A stretch of DNA of 23,029 nt from Flavobacteriales bacterium (lineage in GTDB: Bacteria; Bacteroidota; Bacteroidia; Flavobacteriales; BACL11). The notes beneath the pieces are model-generated. The model was given only the letters and a program-made list of their open reading frames with translations, ran no database searches and had not been told where the DNA came from. This document shows positions 6,994 to 15,070 of the stretch, piece by piece. Positions within the stretch are counted from its first letter, which is position 1. Every line of letters begins with the position of its first letter. The DNA lies in contig PBVH01000009.1 in NCBI GenBank assembly GCA_002728175.1, positions 35,420-58,448 of the forward strand, read 5' to 3'. A program made the translations under genes and the position numbers.

Positions 6994-7971
6994 ATGATGC
7001 AAGAAAAAGTATATGTTACTATAGTAACTTATAATTCTTTTTCGGAAACAATTGAGTGTCTAGAAAGTGTATTTGCTCAAGATTATTCTAATTTTCAAAT
7101 TATTTTAATTGATAATGCATCAGATGACAATTCAGTTTCTGAAATTATTAAATGGTGCAATGGAAAATCAAATCCAATTAACACAAAATTTCCGAGTCTT
7201 GTTTTATCATCACACGACAAGAAAAAGGATTATATATTTTTACAAGAAGAAGAGCTATTGTTTAAAAAACATAATAATAAATTAATTTTTGTTCAGTCAA
7301 AGAAAAATAATGGATTTGCTGCAGGAAATAATGTAGGTATTAAGTACATATTGCAAAATGATCCAAAGTCTTTTTGTTGGATGTTAAATAATGATACAGT
7401 AGTCAAAAGGAATAGTTTATTAAAATTAGTACAATTTCAAAAGAAAAATAGTTTAGGCTTAACAGGTTCTGTTTTGTATCATTATGAAAAAAAAGATATT
7501 GTTCAAGCAGTTGGAGGAAAAGTCAACAAATTCTTTGGAACAACATCACATATTACAAATAAGTATGTAAATAAAATTGATTATGTTATTGGTGCTTCTT
7601 GTTTAATCTCTCCAAAGGTGTTAAATTCAGTTGGATTATTAAATGAAGATTATTTTTTATATTATGAAGATGTAGATTATTCTTATAAAATTAAAAATCA
7701 AGGATATAAAATAGGTTTTTCTGTTGAATCAATAGTCTATCATAAAATAGGAGTAAGTACTGGTGCTAATAAGATAGCAAAGCATAGAAAAGATGATATT
7801 GATTTATTAATGTTAAAAAACAGGATTAAATTTTACAATAGGTATATAAAAGGTTTTTTTGGTCTTTACATTGGTTTTATGATTGTAATAATTTTACGTT
7901 TTTTTAGAGGCAAGTTTTATATGTTAAAATCCATTATCTCATTATTAATAAATAATAAACACTATGATTGA
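6994..7971 (+). CDS. Family 2 glycosyltransferase, rhamnosyltransferase-like
   Basis: Inverting GT-A glycosyltransferase of 325 residues, predicted to add a sugar to the lipid-linked repeat unit on the cytoplasmic face. The nucleotide-binding strand is YVTIVTYNSF (7-16) with IDNASDDNS at 39-47. A DxD-like NND lies at 132-134, and the catalytic ED pair is at 225-226 in FLYYEDVDYSYK. The stretch at about 52-96 is an insertion relative to compact GT2 enzymes, seen also in rhamnosyltransferase-like members. A hydrophobic segment near the C-terminus (FGLYIGFMIVIILRFF) suggests membrane attachment. Two adjacent ATG codons (6994, 6997) are possible starts. It is flanked by a GT2 stump and an orphan ORF, suggesting it was inserted or exchanged. 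The donor and acceptor are unknown. Confidence 0.88.
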   Translation: MMQEKVYVTIVTYNSFSETIECLESVFAQDYSNFQIILIDNASDDNSVSEIIKWCNGKSNPINTKFPSLVLSSHDKKKDYIFLQEEELLFKKHNNKLIFVQSKKNNGFAAGNNVGIKYILQNDPKSFCWMLNNDTVVKRNSLLKLVQFQKKNSLGLTGSVLYHYEKKDIVQAVGGKVNKFFGTTSHITNKYVNKIDYVIGASCLISPKVLNSVGLLNEDYFLYYEDVDYSYKIKNQGYKIGFSVESIVYHKIGVSTGANKIAKHRKDDIDLLMLKNRIKFYNRYIKGFFGLYIGFMIVIILRFFRGKFYMLKSIISLLINNKHYD

Positions 7972-8083
7972 ACGACTGTCTTTGTTTACTTTTCTCGACA
8001 ATAAAATAAGAGAAAAAGTAATTTTCATTTTCAATTATGATATAGAAAAGTTGTATAAACTAACACAAAAAAATCAATATTAA
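7964..8083 (+). CDS. Small orphan ORF of 39 residues, coupled to the glycosyltransferase
   Basis: The ATG at 7964 overlaps the end of the GT2 gene by 8 nt (ATGATTGA), the same geometry as the acyltransferase/sulfotransferase and polymerase/GT4 junctions here. The product starts MIERLSLFTFLDNK and ends LTQKNQY; it is rich in Phe, Ile and Lys, and I do not recognise it. It may be the truncated N-terminus of a lost transferase or a real small protein. If translated, it would carry ribosomes to within 15 nt of the polymerase start. Confidence 0.4.
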   Translation: MIERLSLFTFLDNKIREKVIFIFNYDIEKLYKLTQKNQY

Positions 8084-8086
8084 CAC

Positions 8087-8093
8087 GGAAGAA
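8087..8093 (+). promoter_or_regulatory. Possible Shine-Dalgarno-like site before the polymerase gene
   Basis: GGAAGAA lies about 5-7 nt before the ATG at 8099. Most genes in this run have only A/T-rich leaders or overlap the previous gene, as is usual in Bacteroidota, so a purine-rich GGAAG here stands out. It may be chance. Confidence 0.3.
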
Positions 8094-8098
8094 ATAAA

Positions 8099-9325
8099 AT
8101 GAAATTATTTTTTGAAATCATCCTTTTACTTTCTCCAATTCAAACTTTTGTTGTTTCTAATATTGTAAAAGGTTTAACATTATTTAATGTAGGAATGATT
8201 TTATTCACTTTTTTTAACATTTTTTATCTAAGGAAGTTTTCTAGTTTAATTTTTTCTTTTATTCTATTTTTATTGATTTATATTACTTATTTTTTATTTC
8301 AACAGTATATTCTTATTCTTTTTCCACCTTCATCGGTATTGTTTGTAAAAGCAATATTTATCTCACCTGAAATTCCTTCCCTTATTCTATTTAGAAGTAG
8401 TTTTATAACACAAAGTTTATATTTAATTTTAGCTATACTTTTCTTTTATCATCTATTAGTATATATAAATAAATTTGGATCAAATCGAATTATTAATTTA
8501 GCTTTTTATTCTATTGCATTTTTTGTTTTGTATGGTTTTTTTGAGTTTTTTTATTTTCTTCTTACAGGTGAAAAATCAGATTTCATATCAAATCGAATAG
8601 TTGGTACTGGAAATAGCTTTGGTGCTTTTCAGTATTTTTATTTGGCTGGGCAAAAGTTCTTAAGAATTAAGTCATTAGCTGGTGAGCCTTCTATGTTTGC
8701 TTTTACAGTTTTACCTTTTTTTATTTTATCTATTTACTGTAATAAAAAAAGGTTTACAATATTATTTTTAATTGCTTTATTATTATCAACTTCAAGTTCA
8801 GCAATTATAGGAATATTCATTTATTTGATTTTAGAAATATTTATTGGTTATAATAAATTTAAAAAACTATTAATTTCTACACTACTCTTTTGTATTTTTT
8901 TATATGTTTCATATGATTTTATGTTAGCACTATATCAATCAATAATTGATAAAATATCGCTAGCTAGTTTGTCAGGAATAGATAGATATTTTTATTTTAA
9001 AACTCATTTTAATTTATGGCTTGACTCTTCTTTTTTACAAAAATTATTTGGTTATGGCTTTGGATATTTTCGATCTACTGATGGCTTTTCTACATTACTA
9101 GTAAATATAGGAGTATTTGGGTTGGCAGCTTATTGTTTATTTTTTTTATTACCATATTTTTTAATAAAAGAAAGGACAAAATATCTTAAAGGTCTATTTA
9201 TTTCTAATTTTACAATATTAATTGTAATTTTAATTTCAGTTCCTGAGTTATTTATGCCTCATAGTTGGTTTTTCAATGCTCTAATTTGGGGAGAGTATGT
9301 AAGATTAAAATTTAAGCGTGTATAA
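8099..9325 (+). CDS. wzy: Wzy-type polysaccharide polymerase (O-antigen ligase/polymerase-like)
   Basis: Integral inner membrane protein of 408 residues with about ten or more hydrophobic segments and few conserved motifs, as expected for Wzy. It would polymerise flipped repeat units at the periplasmic face. The stretch LRIKSLAGEPSMFAFTVLPF (near residues 190-210) resembles the segment found in many Wzy/WaaL-like proteins, and a soluble loop (DKISLASLSGIDRYFYFKTH onward) precedes the last three membrane segments. Its position among glycosyltransferases and the presence of wzx support the call. A WaaL-type ligase is the main alternative. The next gene starts 8 nt before its stop. Confidence 0.8.
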   Translation: MKLFFEIILLLSPIQTFVVSNIVKGLTLFNVGMILFTFFNIFYLRKFSSLIFSFILFLLIYITYFLFQQYILILFPPSSVLFVKAIFISPEIPSLILFRSSFITQSLYLILAILFFYHLLVYINKFGSNRIINLAFYSIAFFVLYGFFEFFYFLLTGEKSDFISNRIVGTGNSFGAFQYFYLAGQKFLRIKSLAGEPSMFAFTVLPFFILSIYCNKKRFTILFLIALLLSTSSSAIIGIFIYLILEIFIGYNKFKKLLISTLLFCIFLYVSYDFMLALYQSIIDKISLASLSGIDRYFYFKTHFNLWLDSSFLQKLFGYGFGYFRSTDGFSTLLVNIGVFGLAAYCLFFLLPYFLIKERTKYLKGLFISNFTILIVILISVPELFMPHSWFFNALIWGEYVRLKFKRV

Positions 9326-10358
9326 GAATAAAAATATTGTCATCAATTGTAGATTTTTAAATCAAAAAATTACTGGTGTGCAAAGATTTGGAATTGAAAT
9401 TGCTAAAGAGTTAGTCAAGCTTTCTAATAACATTATTTGCGTTAGTCCTAGAAATATTTTATATGATGATTTAGCCAAAGCTTTACAGGTTAAAAGAATA
9501 GGTTTTAACACTGGGCATTTATGGGAGCAACTTGATTTACCATTATTCTTGATTAAGAGTAATGCAGTATTAATTAATTTAGCTAATACTGGTCCGGTGT
9601 TCTACTTTAATAAAATAATTACTTTACATGATATTTTATTCATCAGATATCCAAATACATTTTCATGGAGCTTTCGTTTCTTTTATAAAAAATTAATTCC
9701 ATTATTGTTAAAGACTTCAAAACATATATTTACAGTTAGTGAGTTCTCAAAACGTGAGATTTCAAGTTATTATAATATTCGAAAAGATAGAATTACAATT
9801 GTTTATAATTCAGTTAGCAGTCAATTTTACCCTACACCTAAGTCGAATTGTGAAAAATATATTTTAGCTGTTTCTTCAGTAGCTCCACATAAGAATTTCC
9901 ATAATTTAATTAAAGCTTTTAGTATTATAAAAAATAAAAATGTAAAATTATTTATAGTAGGGAACCAGAGTAATAATTTCAAACAAATTGATATTGATCA
10001 TACTATATTTAAAAGAATAAATTTTTTAGGTAGAGTTAATGATCAACAACTTAATGACTTATATTCAAATGCAATATGTTTTGTACATCCATCATTCTAT
10101 GAAGGTTTTGGTATACCGCCTATAGAGGCACAATCGTGTGGCACAGCTGTTATTTCTTCTAACGCTGCTAGTCTACCAGAAATTGGATTGGATAGTTTTT
10201 TATATGTTGATCCAAAAAATATAAACGATATTGCAAAAAAAATACAGGTTTTGATTCAAGATAAGCACTTGCAAAGAAAGTTAATAAATAAAGGTCATGA
10301 AAATGTTAAAAGATTTTCATGGAAGAAATCAGCAGAAAAGATAATTAATAGTATATGA
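9318..10358 (+). CDS. GT4-family glycosyltransferase
   Basis: Retaining GT-B glycosyltransferase of 346 residues that adds one sugar to the repeat unit from a nucleotide sugar. The C-terminal donor domain shows ILAVSSVAPHKNFHNLI (182-198), FLGRVNDQQL (236-245) and the E-x7-E signature YEGFGIPPIEA (261-271, E262 and E270), followed by CGTAVISS. The N-terminal acceptor domain has GVQRFGIEIAKEL (20-32) and LHDILF. The start is a GTG at 9318 overlapping the polymerase stop by 8 nt; the initial MYKNKNIVINCRF fits the first Rossmann strand. It overlaps the next glycosyltransferase by 4 nt (ATGA), so the two are probably co-translated. The specificity is not readable; mannosyltransferases of this type are common. 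Confidence 0.9.
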   Translation: MYKNKNIVINCRFLNQKITGVQRFGIEIAKELVKLSNNIICVSPRNILYDDLAKALQVKRIGFNTGHLWEQLDLPLFLIKSNAVLINLANTGPVFYFNKIITLHDILFIRYPNTFSWSFRFFYKKLIPLLLKTSKHIFTVSEFSKREISSYYNIRKDRITIVYNSVSSQFYPTPKSNCEKYILAVSSVAPHKNFHNLIKAFSIIKNKNVKLFIVGNQSNNFKQIDIDHTIFKRINFLGRVNDQQLNDLYSNAICFVHPSFYEGFGIPPIEAQSCGTAVISSNAASLPEIGLDSFLYVDPKNINDIAKKIQVLIQDKHLQRKLINKGHENVKRFSWKKSAEKIINSI

Positions 10359-11473
10359 AGAGAGCAGTAGTTCATGATTGGTTTACGGTTAATGCAGGAG
10401 CAGAAAAATGTATTGCTAGTTTTATTAATAACTGGAATGATGCTGATGTATTTAGTTTAATAGATTTTTTGAGTGATCAAGACAGAGATGAGATATTAAA
10501 TGGCAAAAGAGTTACAACTTCTTTTATTCAAAAGCTACCTTACGTTAAATCCAGATATAGAAGTTATCTACCTTTATTCCCATTAGCAATTGAAAAATTT
10601 GACTTGTCAAATTATGATATTATATTATCAAGTTCTCACTGTGTTGCTAAAGGTATTATAAATACCAACAAACAACTTCATATTTGTTATATGCATACAC
10701 CAGTCAGGTATGCTTGGGACTTGCGCAATCAATATTTAGAAGACAGTGGTTTAAATAAGGGCTTTAAGGGTTTTTTGGCAAGGTTTTTTTTAAACAGGAT
10801 AAGAAATTGGGATTTAAAAACAAAAGATAGAGTAGATCATTATATTGCTAACTCAAATTATGTTGCTGAACGAATAAAAAAAATTTATGGTAAATCATCA
10901 AAAGTGATTTATCCGCCGGTTAATGTAGGTAATTTTAAATTACAGTCAGAGAAAGATGATTTTTATTTAGCAGCTTCAAGATTAGTTTCATATAAGAAAA
11001 TAGACTTGATAGTAGAGTCGTTTGCTATGACAGGTAAGAAATTAATCGTAATTGGAGATGGCCCTGATATGAAAAAAATAAAATCCAAAGCATCATCCAA
11101 TATAATTATTATGGGTTATCAAGAAGATAAGATTTTAATTGATCACATGAGAAGAGCTAAGGCATTTGTTTTTGCTGCTAAAGAAGATTTTGGTATAATT
11201 CCTGTCGAGGCACAAGCATGCGGCACACCAGTTATATGTTTGTCAGAAGGAGGGACGAAAGAAACAGTACTAGACGGAATAACAGGAGTACATTTTCACA
11301 ATCAAAATAAGAAAGATATTCTTGAGGCTATAGATAATTTTGAAAAAAAAATAAATGATTTTAATCCATTTGAGATTAGAAAACACGCTTTAAAGTTCAG
11401 AACTGAAAGATTTGAAAAAGAAATAAAACAATATATTGAAGAGAAGTATAAGGATTTTAAAAAAAACTTATAA
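10355..11473 (+). CDS. GT4-family glycosyltransferase, mannosyltransferase-like
   Basis: Retaining GT-B glycosyltransferase of 372 residues. The N-terminus RAVVHDWFTVNAGAEK (3-18), HICYMHTPVRYAWD (109-122) and YIANSNYVAERIKKIYG (163-179) are characteristic of a group often annotated as mannosyltransferases of the WbaZ type. The donor site has the E-x7-E motif in AKEDFGIIPVEAQACGTPVI (E277 and E285). Translation should be coupled to the upstream GT4 through the ATGA overlap at 10355-10358. A 36-nt gap (11474-11509) without a clear terminator or promoter separates it from gmd. With gmd/fcl next door, its donor could be GDP-mannose or GDP-fucose, but this is inference. Confidence 0.9.
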   Translation: MKRAVVHDWFTVNAGAEKCIASFINNWNDADVFSLIDFLSDQDRDEILNGKRVTTSFIQKLPYVKSRYRSYLPLFPLAIEKFDLSNYDIILSSSHCVAKGIINTNKQLHICYMHTPVRYAWDLRNQYLEDSGLNKGFKGFLARFFLNRIRNWDLKTKDRVDHYIANSNYVAERIKKIYGKSSKVIYPPVNVGNFKLQSEKDDFYLAASRLVSYKKIDLIVESFAMTGKKLIVIGDGPDMKKIKSKASSNIIIMGYQEDKILIDHMRRAKAFVFAAKEDFGIIPVEAQACGTPVICLSEGGTKETVLDGITGVHFHNQNKKDILEAIDNFEKKINDFNPFEIRKHALKFRTERFEKEIKQYIEEKYKDFKKNL

Positions 11474-11509
11474 ATTAATCTCTCATAATCTTTTTTATAT
11501 ATTTACGTA

Positions 11510-12577
11510 ATGAAAAGAAAGGTCGCTTTAATAGCTGGAGTTACAGGACAAGATGGTTCTTATTTGTCGGAATTCTTATTAGATAAAGGCTATATAGTAC
11601 ATGGAATTAAACGAAGAAGTTCATCTTTTAATACCGATAGAATTGAACATTTATACCAAGATCCACATATTAAAGATAGAAATTTTATTCTCCATTATGG
11701 AGATTTAACTGATTCAATGTCTCTAACAAAAATTATTCAACAAGTAAAACCGGATGAAATATATAATTTAGCAGCAATGAGTCATGTGAGAGTGTCTTTT
11801 GATATTCCTGAGTATGTTGCAAATACTGATGCTTTAGGTACCTTAAGAATATTAGAGGCGATTAGATTACTAGGCTTTTCTAAAACAAAGATTTATCAGG
11901 CTTCAACATCAGAACTTTTTGGTAAAGTTAAACAAACTCCTCAAAATGAATCCACTCCTTTTTATCCTAGAAGTCCTTATGGGGTTGCGAAAATGTATGC
12001 TTATTGGATTACTATTAATTATAGAGAAGCATACAATATGTTTGCATGTAATGGAATATTATTTAATCATGAATCACCTGTTAGAGGAGAAACTTTTGTA
12101 ACTCGAAAAATCACACGTGCTGTGTCAAAAATAGCAAACGGATATGATGAAGTATTGTATTTAGGTAATTTAAATGCTCAAAGAGATTGGGGTCACGCAA
12201 AAGATTTTGTTAGGGCAATGTGGCTAATTTTACAATACGATGAGCCGGAAGATTGGGTGATTTCAACCGGAAAAACAACAAGTGTTCGTGATTTTGTTTG
12301 CTTAGCTTTTGATTATATTGGCGTAAAATTAAAATTTATAGGAACTGGTCTGAACGAAATTGGTGTAATAGATGAATGTTTAAATGATAAATATCAATTT
12401 GAGTTAGGAAAAGTAGTAGTAAAAATTCATCCAAATTATTTTAGACCGACAGAGGTAGACGTTTTGGTGGGTGATTCTTCAAAAGCAAGAAAAAAGTTAG
12501 AATGGCAACCTGAATATACACTTGAAAATTTAGTTAGTGAAATGATGGATTCAGATATTAAGTTATATGAAAAATAA
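11510..12577 (+). CDS. gmd: GDP-mannose 4,6-dehydratase
   Basis: Converts GDP-D-mannose to GDP-4-keto-6-deoxy-D-mannose, the first committed step to GDP-L-fucose. It has 355 residues, close to full length for the family. The NADP-binding GVTGQDGSYL is at 10-19, RRSSSFNTDRIEHLY at 35-49, the catalytic T133/E135 are in ASTSELFG, and Y157/K161 are in SPYGVAKMYAYW. NHESPVRGETFVTRKI is strictly typical of Gmd. It lies 11 nt before fcl, the next enzyme in the pathway, forming the standard gmd-fcl pair. The 4-keto intermediate could also feed rhamnose or perosamine synthesis, but fcl makes L-fucose the obvious end product. Confidence 0.97.
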   Translation: MKRKVALIAGVTGQDGSYLSEFLLDKGYIVHGIKRRSSSFNTDRIEHLYQDPHIKDRNFILHYGDLTDSMSLTKIIQQVKPDEIYNLAAMSHVRVSFDIPEYVANTDALGTLRILEAIRLLGFSKTKIYQASTSELFGKVKQTPQNESTPFYPRSPYGVAKMYAYWITINYREAYNMFACNGILFNHESPVRGETFVTRKITRAVSKIANGYDEVLYLGNLNAQRDWGHAKDFVRAMWLILQYDEPEDWVISTGKTTSVRDFVCLAFDYIGVKLKFIGTGLNEIGVIDECLNDKYQFELGKVVVKIHPNYFRPTEVDVLVGDSSKARKKLEWQPEYTLENLVSEMMDSDIKLYEK

Positions 12578-12588
12578 TTTCTTTTTAA

Positions 12589-13656
12589 ATGCATAAATCT
12601 TCAAAAATATATGTTGCAGGTCATAAAGGTCTTGTTGGTTCTGCACTGATTAATTGTTTGCAAAAAAAAGGATATAATAATTTATTGTACCGTACTCGAT
12701 CTGAACTGGATTTAATTAATCAAAAAGAAGTTGATTTTTTTTTTCAAAAAGAACAACCTGATTATGTCATTTTAGCTGCTGCTAAAGTTGGAGGCATTTT
12801 GGCTAATAATACGTATAGAGCTGAATTTATTTATGAAAATTTAATGATTCAAAATAATATTATTCACTGTTCGTATTTAAACAAGGTGAAAAAACTATTG
12901 TTTTTAGGTAGCACATGTATATATCCAAAAAATATCACCCAACCAATTACTGAAAGTGCATTGTTAACATCGGAATTAGAGTATACAAATGAGCCTTATG
13001 CAATTGCAAAAATATCGGGGATTAAAATGTGTGAAAGTTATAATTTGCAGTACGGAACTAACTTTTTATCAATTATGCCGACAAATCTCTACGGATTAAA
13101 TGATAATTTTGATTTAAAAAACTCACATGTTCTTCCAGCTTTAGTTAGAAAAATTCATTTAGCAAAATGTATACGTGATAAGAATTGGGATAGTTTGAGA
13201 GAAGATATAAACAAAAGACCAATAAGCGGAATTAATGCATCAAATTCAACAATTGATATTATAAGTTTTTTAAAAAACTTTGGAATAACATCTGATTTTG
13301 TAGAAATATGGGGAACAGGTAAACCTACTAGAGAATTTATGTACTCTGCTGATCTGGCAGATGCATGTGTATTTCTATTAAAAAACATAAATTTTTCAGA
13401 CACATACACCGCTTCTAAAGAAATTAAAAACTCGCATATAAATATTGGAACTGGAGAAGAAATTTCAGTTTTTAACTTAGCTGAGTTAATTAAAGAAGTT
13501 ATTAATTATAAGGGCAGTTTTTTATTTGATAAATCTAAACCTGATGGAGTTTTGAGAAAAGTATCTGATTTAAGTAAAATTAACTCTTTAGGATGGAAAG
13601 CAAAGACAACTTTAAAAGAAGGGATTAATATTATCTATCAGTCATATATAGAATGA
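12589..13656 (+). CDS. fcl: GDP-L-fucose synthase (epimerase/reductase)
   Basis: Bifunctional 3,5-epimerase/4-reductase turning GDP-4-keto-6-deoxymannose into GDP-L-fucose with NADPH. The nucleotide-binding GHKGLVGSAL is at 11-20, AAAKVGGILAN at 63-73, and the active-site serine S108 is in LGSTCIYP. Y137/K141 are in EPYAIAKISGIKMCE, and H180 is in NSHVLPALVRK. At 355 residues it is about 35 longer than E. coli Fcl because of an extra segment at about 193-235, a feature I recall in other Bacteroidota Fcl proteins. GTGKPTREFMYSADLADA (242-259) follows the family closely. It is downstream of gmd by 11 nt and ends 28 nt before the initiating transferase. Confidence 0.96.
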   Translation: MHKSSKIYVAGHKGLVGSALINCLQKKGYNNLLYRTRSELDLINQKEVDFFFQKEQPDYVILAAAKVGGILANNTYRAEFIYENLMIQNNIIHCSYLNKVKKLLFLGSTCIYPKNITQPITESALLTSELEYTNEPYAIAKISGIKMCESYNLQYGTNFLSIMPTNLYGLNDNFDLKNSHVLPALVRKIHLAKCIRDKNWDSLREDINKRPISGINASNSTIDIISFLKNFGITSDFVEIWGTGKPTREFMYSADLADACVFLLKNINFSDTYTASKEIKNSHINIGTGEEISVFNLAELIKEVINYKGSFLFDKSKPDGVLRKVSDLSKINSLGWKAKTTLKEGINIIYQSYIE

Positions 13657-13684
13657 TTTTTTCTTTTTTATAAATTTGTATTTA

Positions 13685-15070
13685 ATGAAAGGATATTCAA
13701 AATATTTTTGGTTAATACATTTTATTGGAGATATTCTTTTATTGAATTTTTCTTTCTTTTTAACTTATTATATAAAATTTGATTCTTTAGTTTTTTCTGA
13801 CAACTATAGATTTTTAATAGTAATATTTAATTCTGTATGGATATTGGTTGTTTTAATGCTTAATTTATATCAGTTAAAAAGAGTTAAGAGATTAGATAAA
13901 ATTCTATATAATTTAGTAAAAGCATTTATATTAAATTCATTAATCATTAGTGCTTTTTTATTTTCATTAAAAAGACCTGACTTTTCACGAGAGCATTTAT
14001 ATGCAACATACATACTTTTATTTATGTTAATTGTTTTATGGAGGTTTTTTATGATGAAAATTACTATTATTTACAGAAAATCAGGTTTTAATTATAGCAG
14101 AGTGATAATTGTTGGAGGCGAAGAGGTAGCAATGCAATTATATTCTTATTTTAAAAGTGATAATTTTTTAGGTGTAAAATTATTAGCTATTTTTTCAGAT
14201 TCTAAGTCCAAAATAAATATTGACAAAAATATTTATCAAAGCACATTAGATGATATTAAAAAATTTGTTAAAAAAAATAATGTTGATGAAATTTATTATA
14301 CTTTACCACTATCTAAAACAAAAAAATTAAAAGACTTAATTTCCTTTTGTGATAAACAAATGATTAGATTTAAGTTGGTCCCTGATTTCAGAGGGTTTTT
14401 ATTTAAAAGAGTTAATATCGATTTTTTTGATGATGTCCCTATTATTACAATCAGAGAAGAACCACTTACTGATTTTATGAATAGGTTAATTAAAAGATTA
14501 TTTGATATTCTATTTTCATTATTTGCAATTTTGTTCATTTTATCATGGCTATACCCTTTAATTGCAATAATTATCAAATTAAATTCTAAAGGTCCAGTAT
14601 TATTTAAGCAAAAAAGATCAGGTATAGACAATAAAGAATTTATTTGTTACAAGTTTAGATCAATGACTATAAATAAATCATCTGATAGTATGCAGGCCAC
14701 CAAAAATGATATTAGAATAACAAGTGTTGGAAAATTTTTAAGAAAGACATCTTTGGATGAATTTCCACAGTTTTTTAATGTGCTAATTGGAGATATGTCT
14801 ATAGTTGGACCTAGACCTCATATGTTAAAACATACTCAAGAATACTCTGCTATAATTGAAAAATATATGGTTAGACAGTTAGTTAAGCCTGGAATTACTG
14901 GCGTTGCTCAAGTACGTGGTTTTAGAGGTGAAACTAAAAAATTATCTGATATGGATGGCAGAGTGAAGTTAGATGTATGGTATATTGAAAATTGGTCAAT
15001 TTGGCTAGATCTAAATATTATTTTTAAAACTATTATGAATGCTTTAAAAGGTGATGAGAAGGCGTATTAG
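13685..15070 (+). CDS. wcaJ: Polyprenyl-phosphate sugar-1-phosphate transferase (initiating enzyme, WcaJ-like)
   Basis: Membrane enzyme that starts repeat-unit synthesis by moving a sugar-1-phosphate (glucose or galactose type in close relatives) onto undecaprenyl phosphate. It has 461 residues from the ATG at 13685. About four N-terminal membrane segments (residues 8-125) are followed by a Rossmann-like domain (VIIVGGEEVAM, 140-150). The catalytic bacterial sugar transferase domain starts near 268 with KRLFDILFSLFAIL. Signatures include GPVLFKQKRSG (303-313), YKFRSM, the conserved acidic pair D358/E359 in KTSLDEFPQFFNV, and GDMSIVGPRPHM. The ATG is preferred over an in-frame TTG nine bases upstream. 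Its 3' end overlaps wzi by 17 nt. The specificity is not determined by sequence reading. Confidence 0.93.
   Translation: MKGYSKYFWLIHFIGDILLLNFSFFLTYYIKFDSLVFSDNYRFLIVIFNSVWILVVLMLNLYQLKRVKRLDKILYNLVKAFILNSLIISAFLFSLKRPDFSREHLYATYILLFMLIVLWRFFMMKITIIYRKSGFNYSRVIIVGGEEVAMQLYSYFKSDNFLGVKLLAIFSDSKSKINIDKNIYQSTLDDIKKFVKKNNVDEIYYTLPLSKTKKLKDLISFCDKQMIRFKLVPDFRGFLFKRVNIDFFDDVPIITIREEPLTDFMNRLIKRLFDILFSLFAILFILSWLYPLIAIIIKLNSKGPVLFKQKRSGIDNKEFICYKFRSMTINKSSDSMQATKNDIRITSVGKFLRKTSLDEFPQFFNVLIGDMSIVGPRPHMLKHTQEYSAIIEKYMVRQLVKPGITGVAQVRGFRGETKKLSDMDGRVKLDVWYIENWSIWLDLNIIFKTIMNALKGDEKAY

Noticed and set aside
13671..13678. TAAATTTG matching the same -7 consensus before the initiating transferase gene
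   Set aside because: No TTTG-like -33 element at the right distance and only 6 bases separate it from the ATG; the gene sits inside a dense operon.
14296..14631. Minus-strand open frame of 111 codons
   Set aside because: It lies wholly inside the well-supported initiating transferase gene on the plus strand, has no recognisable motif, and is an AT-rich shadow frame.
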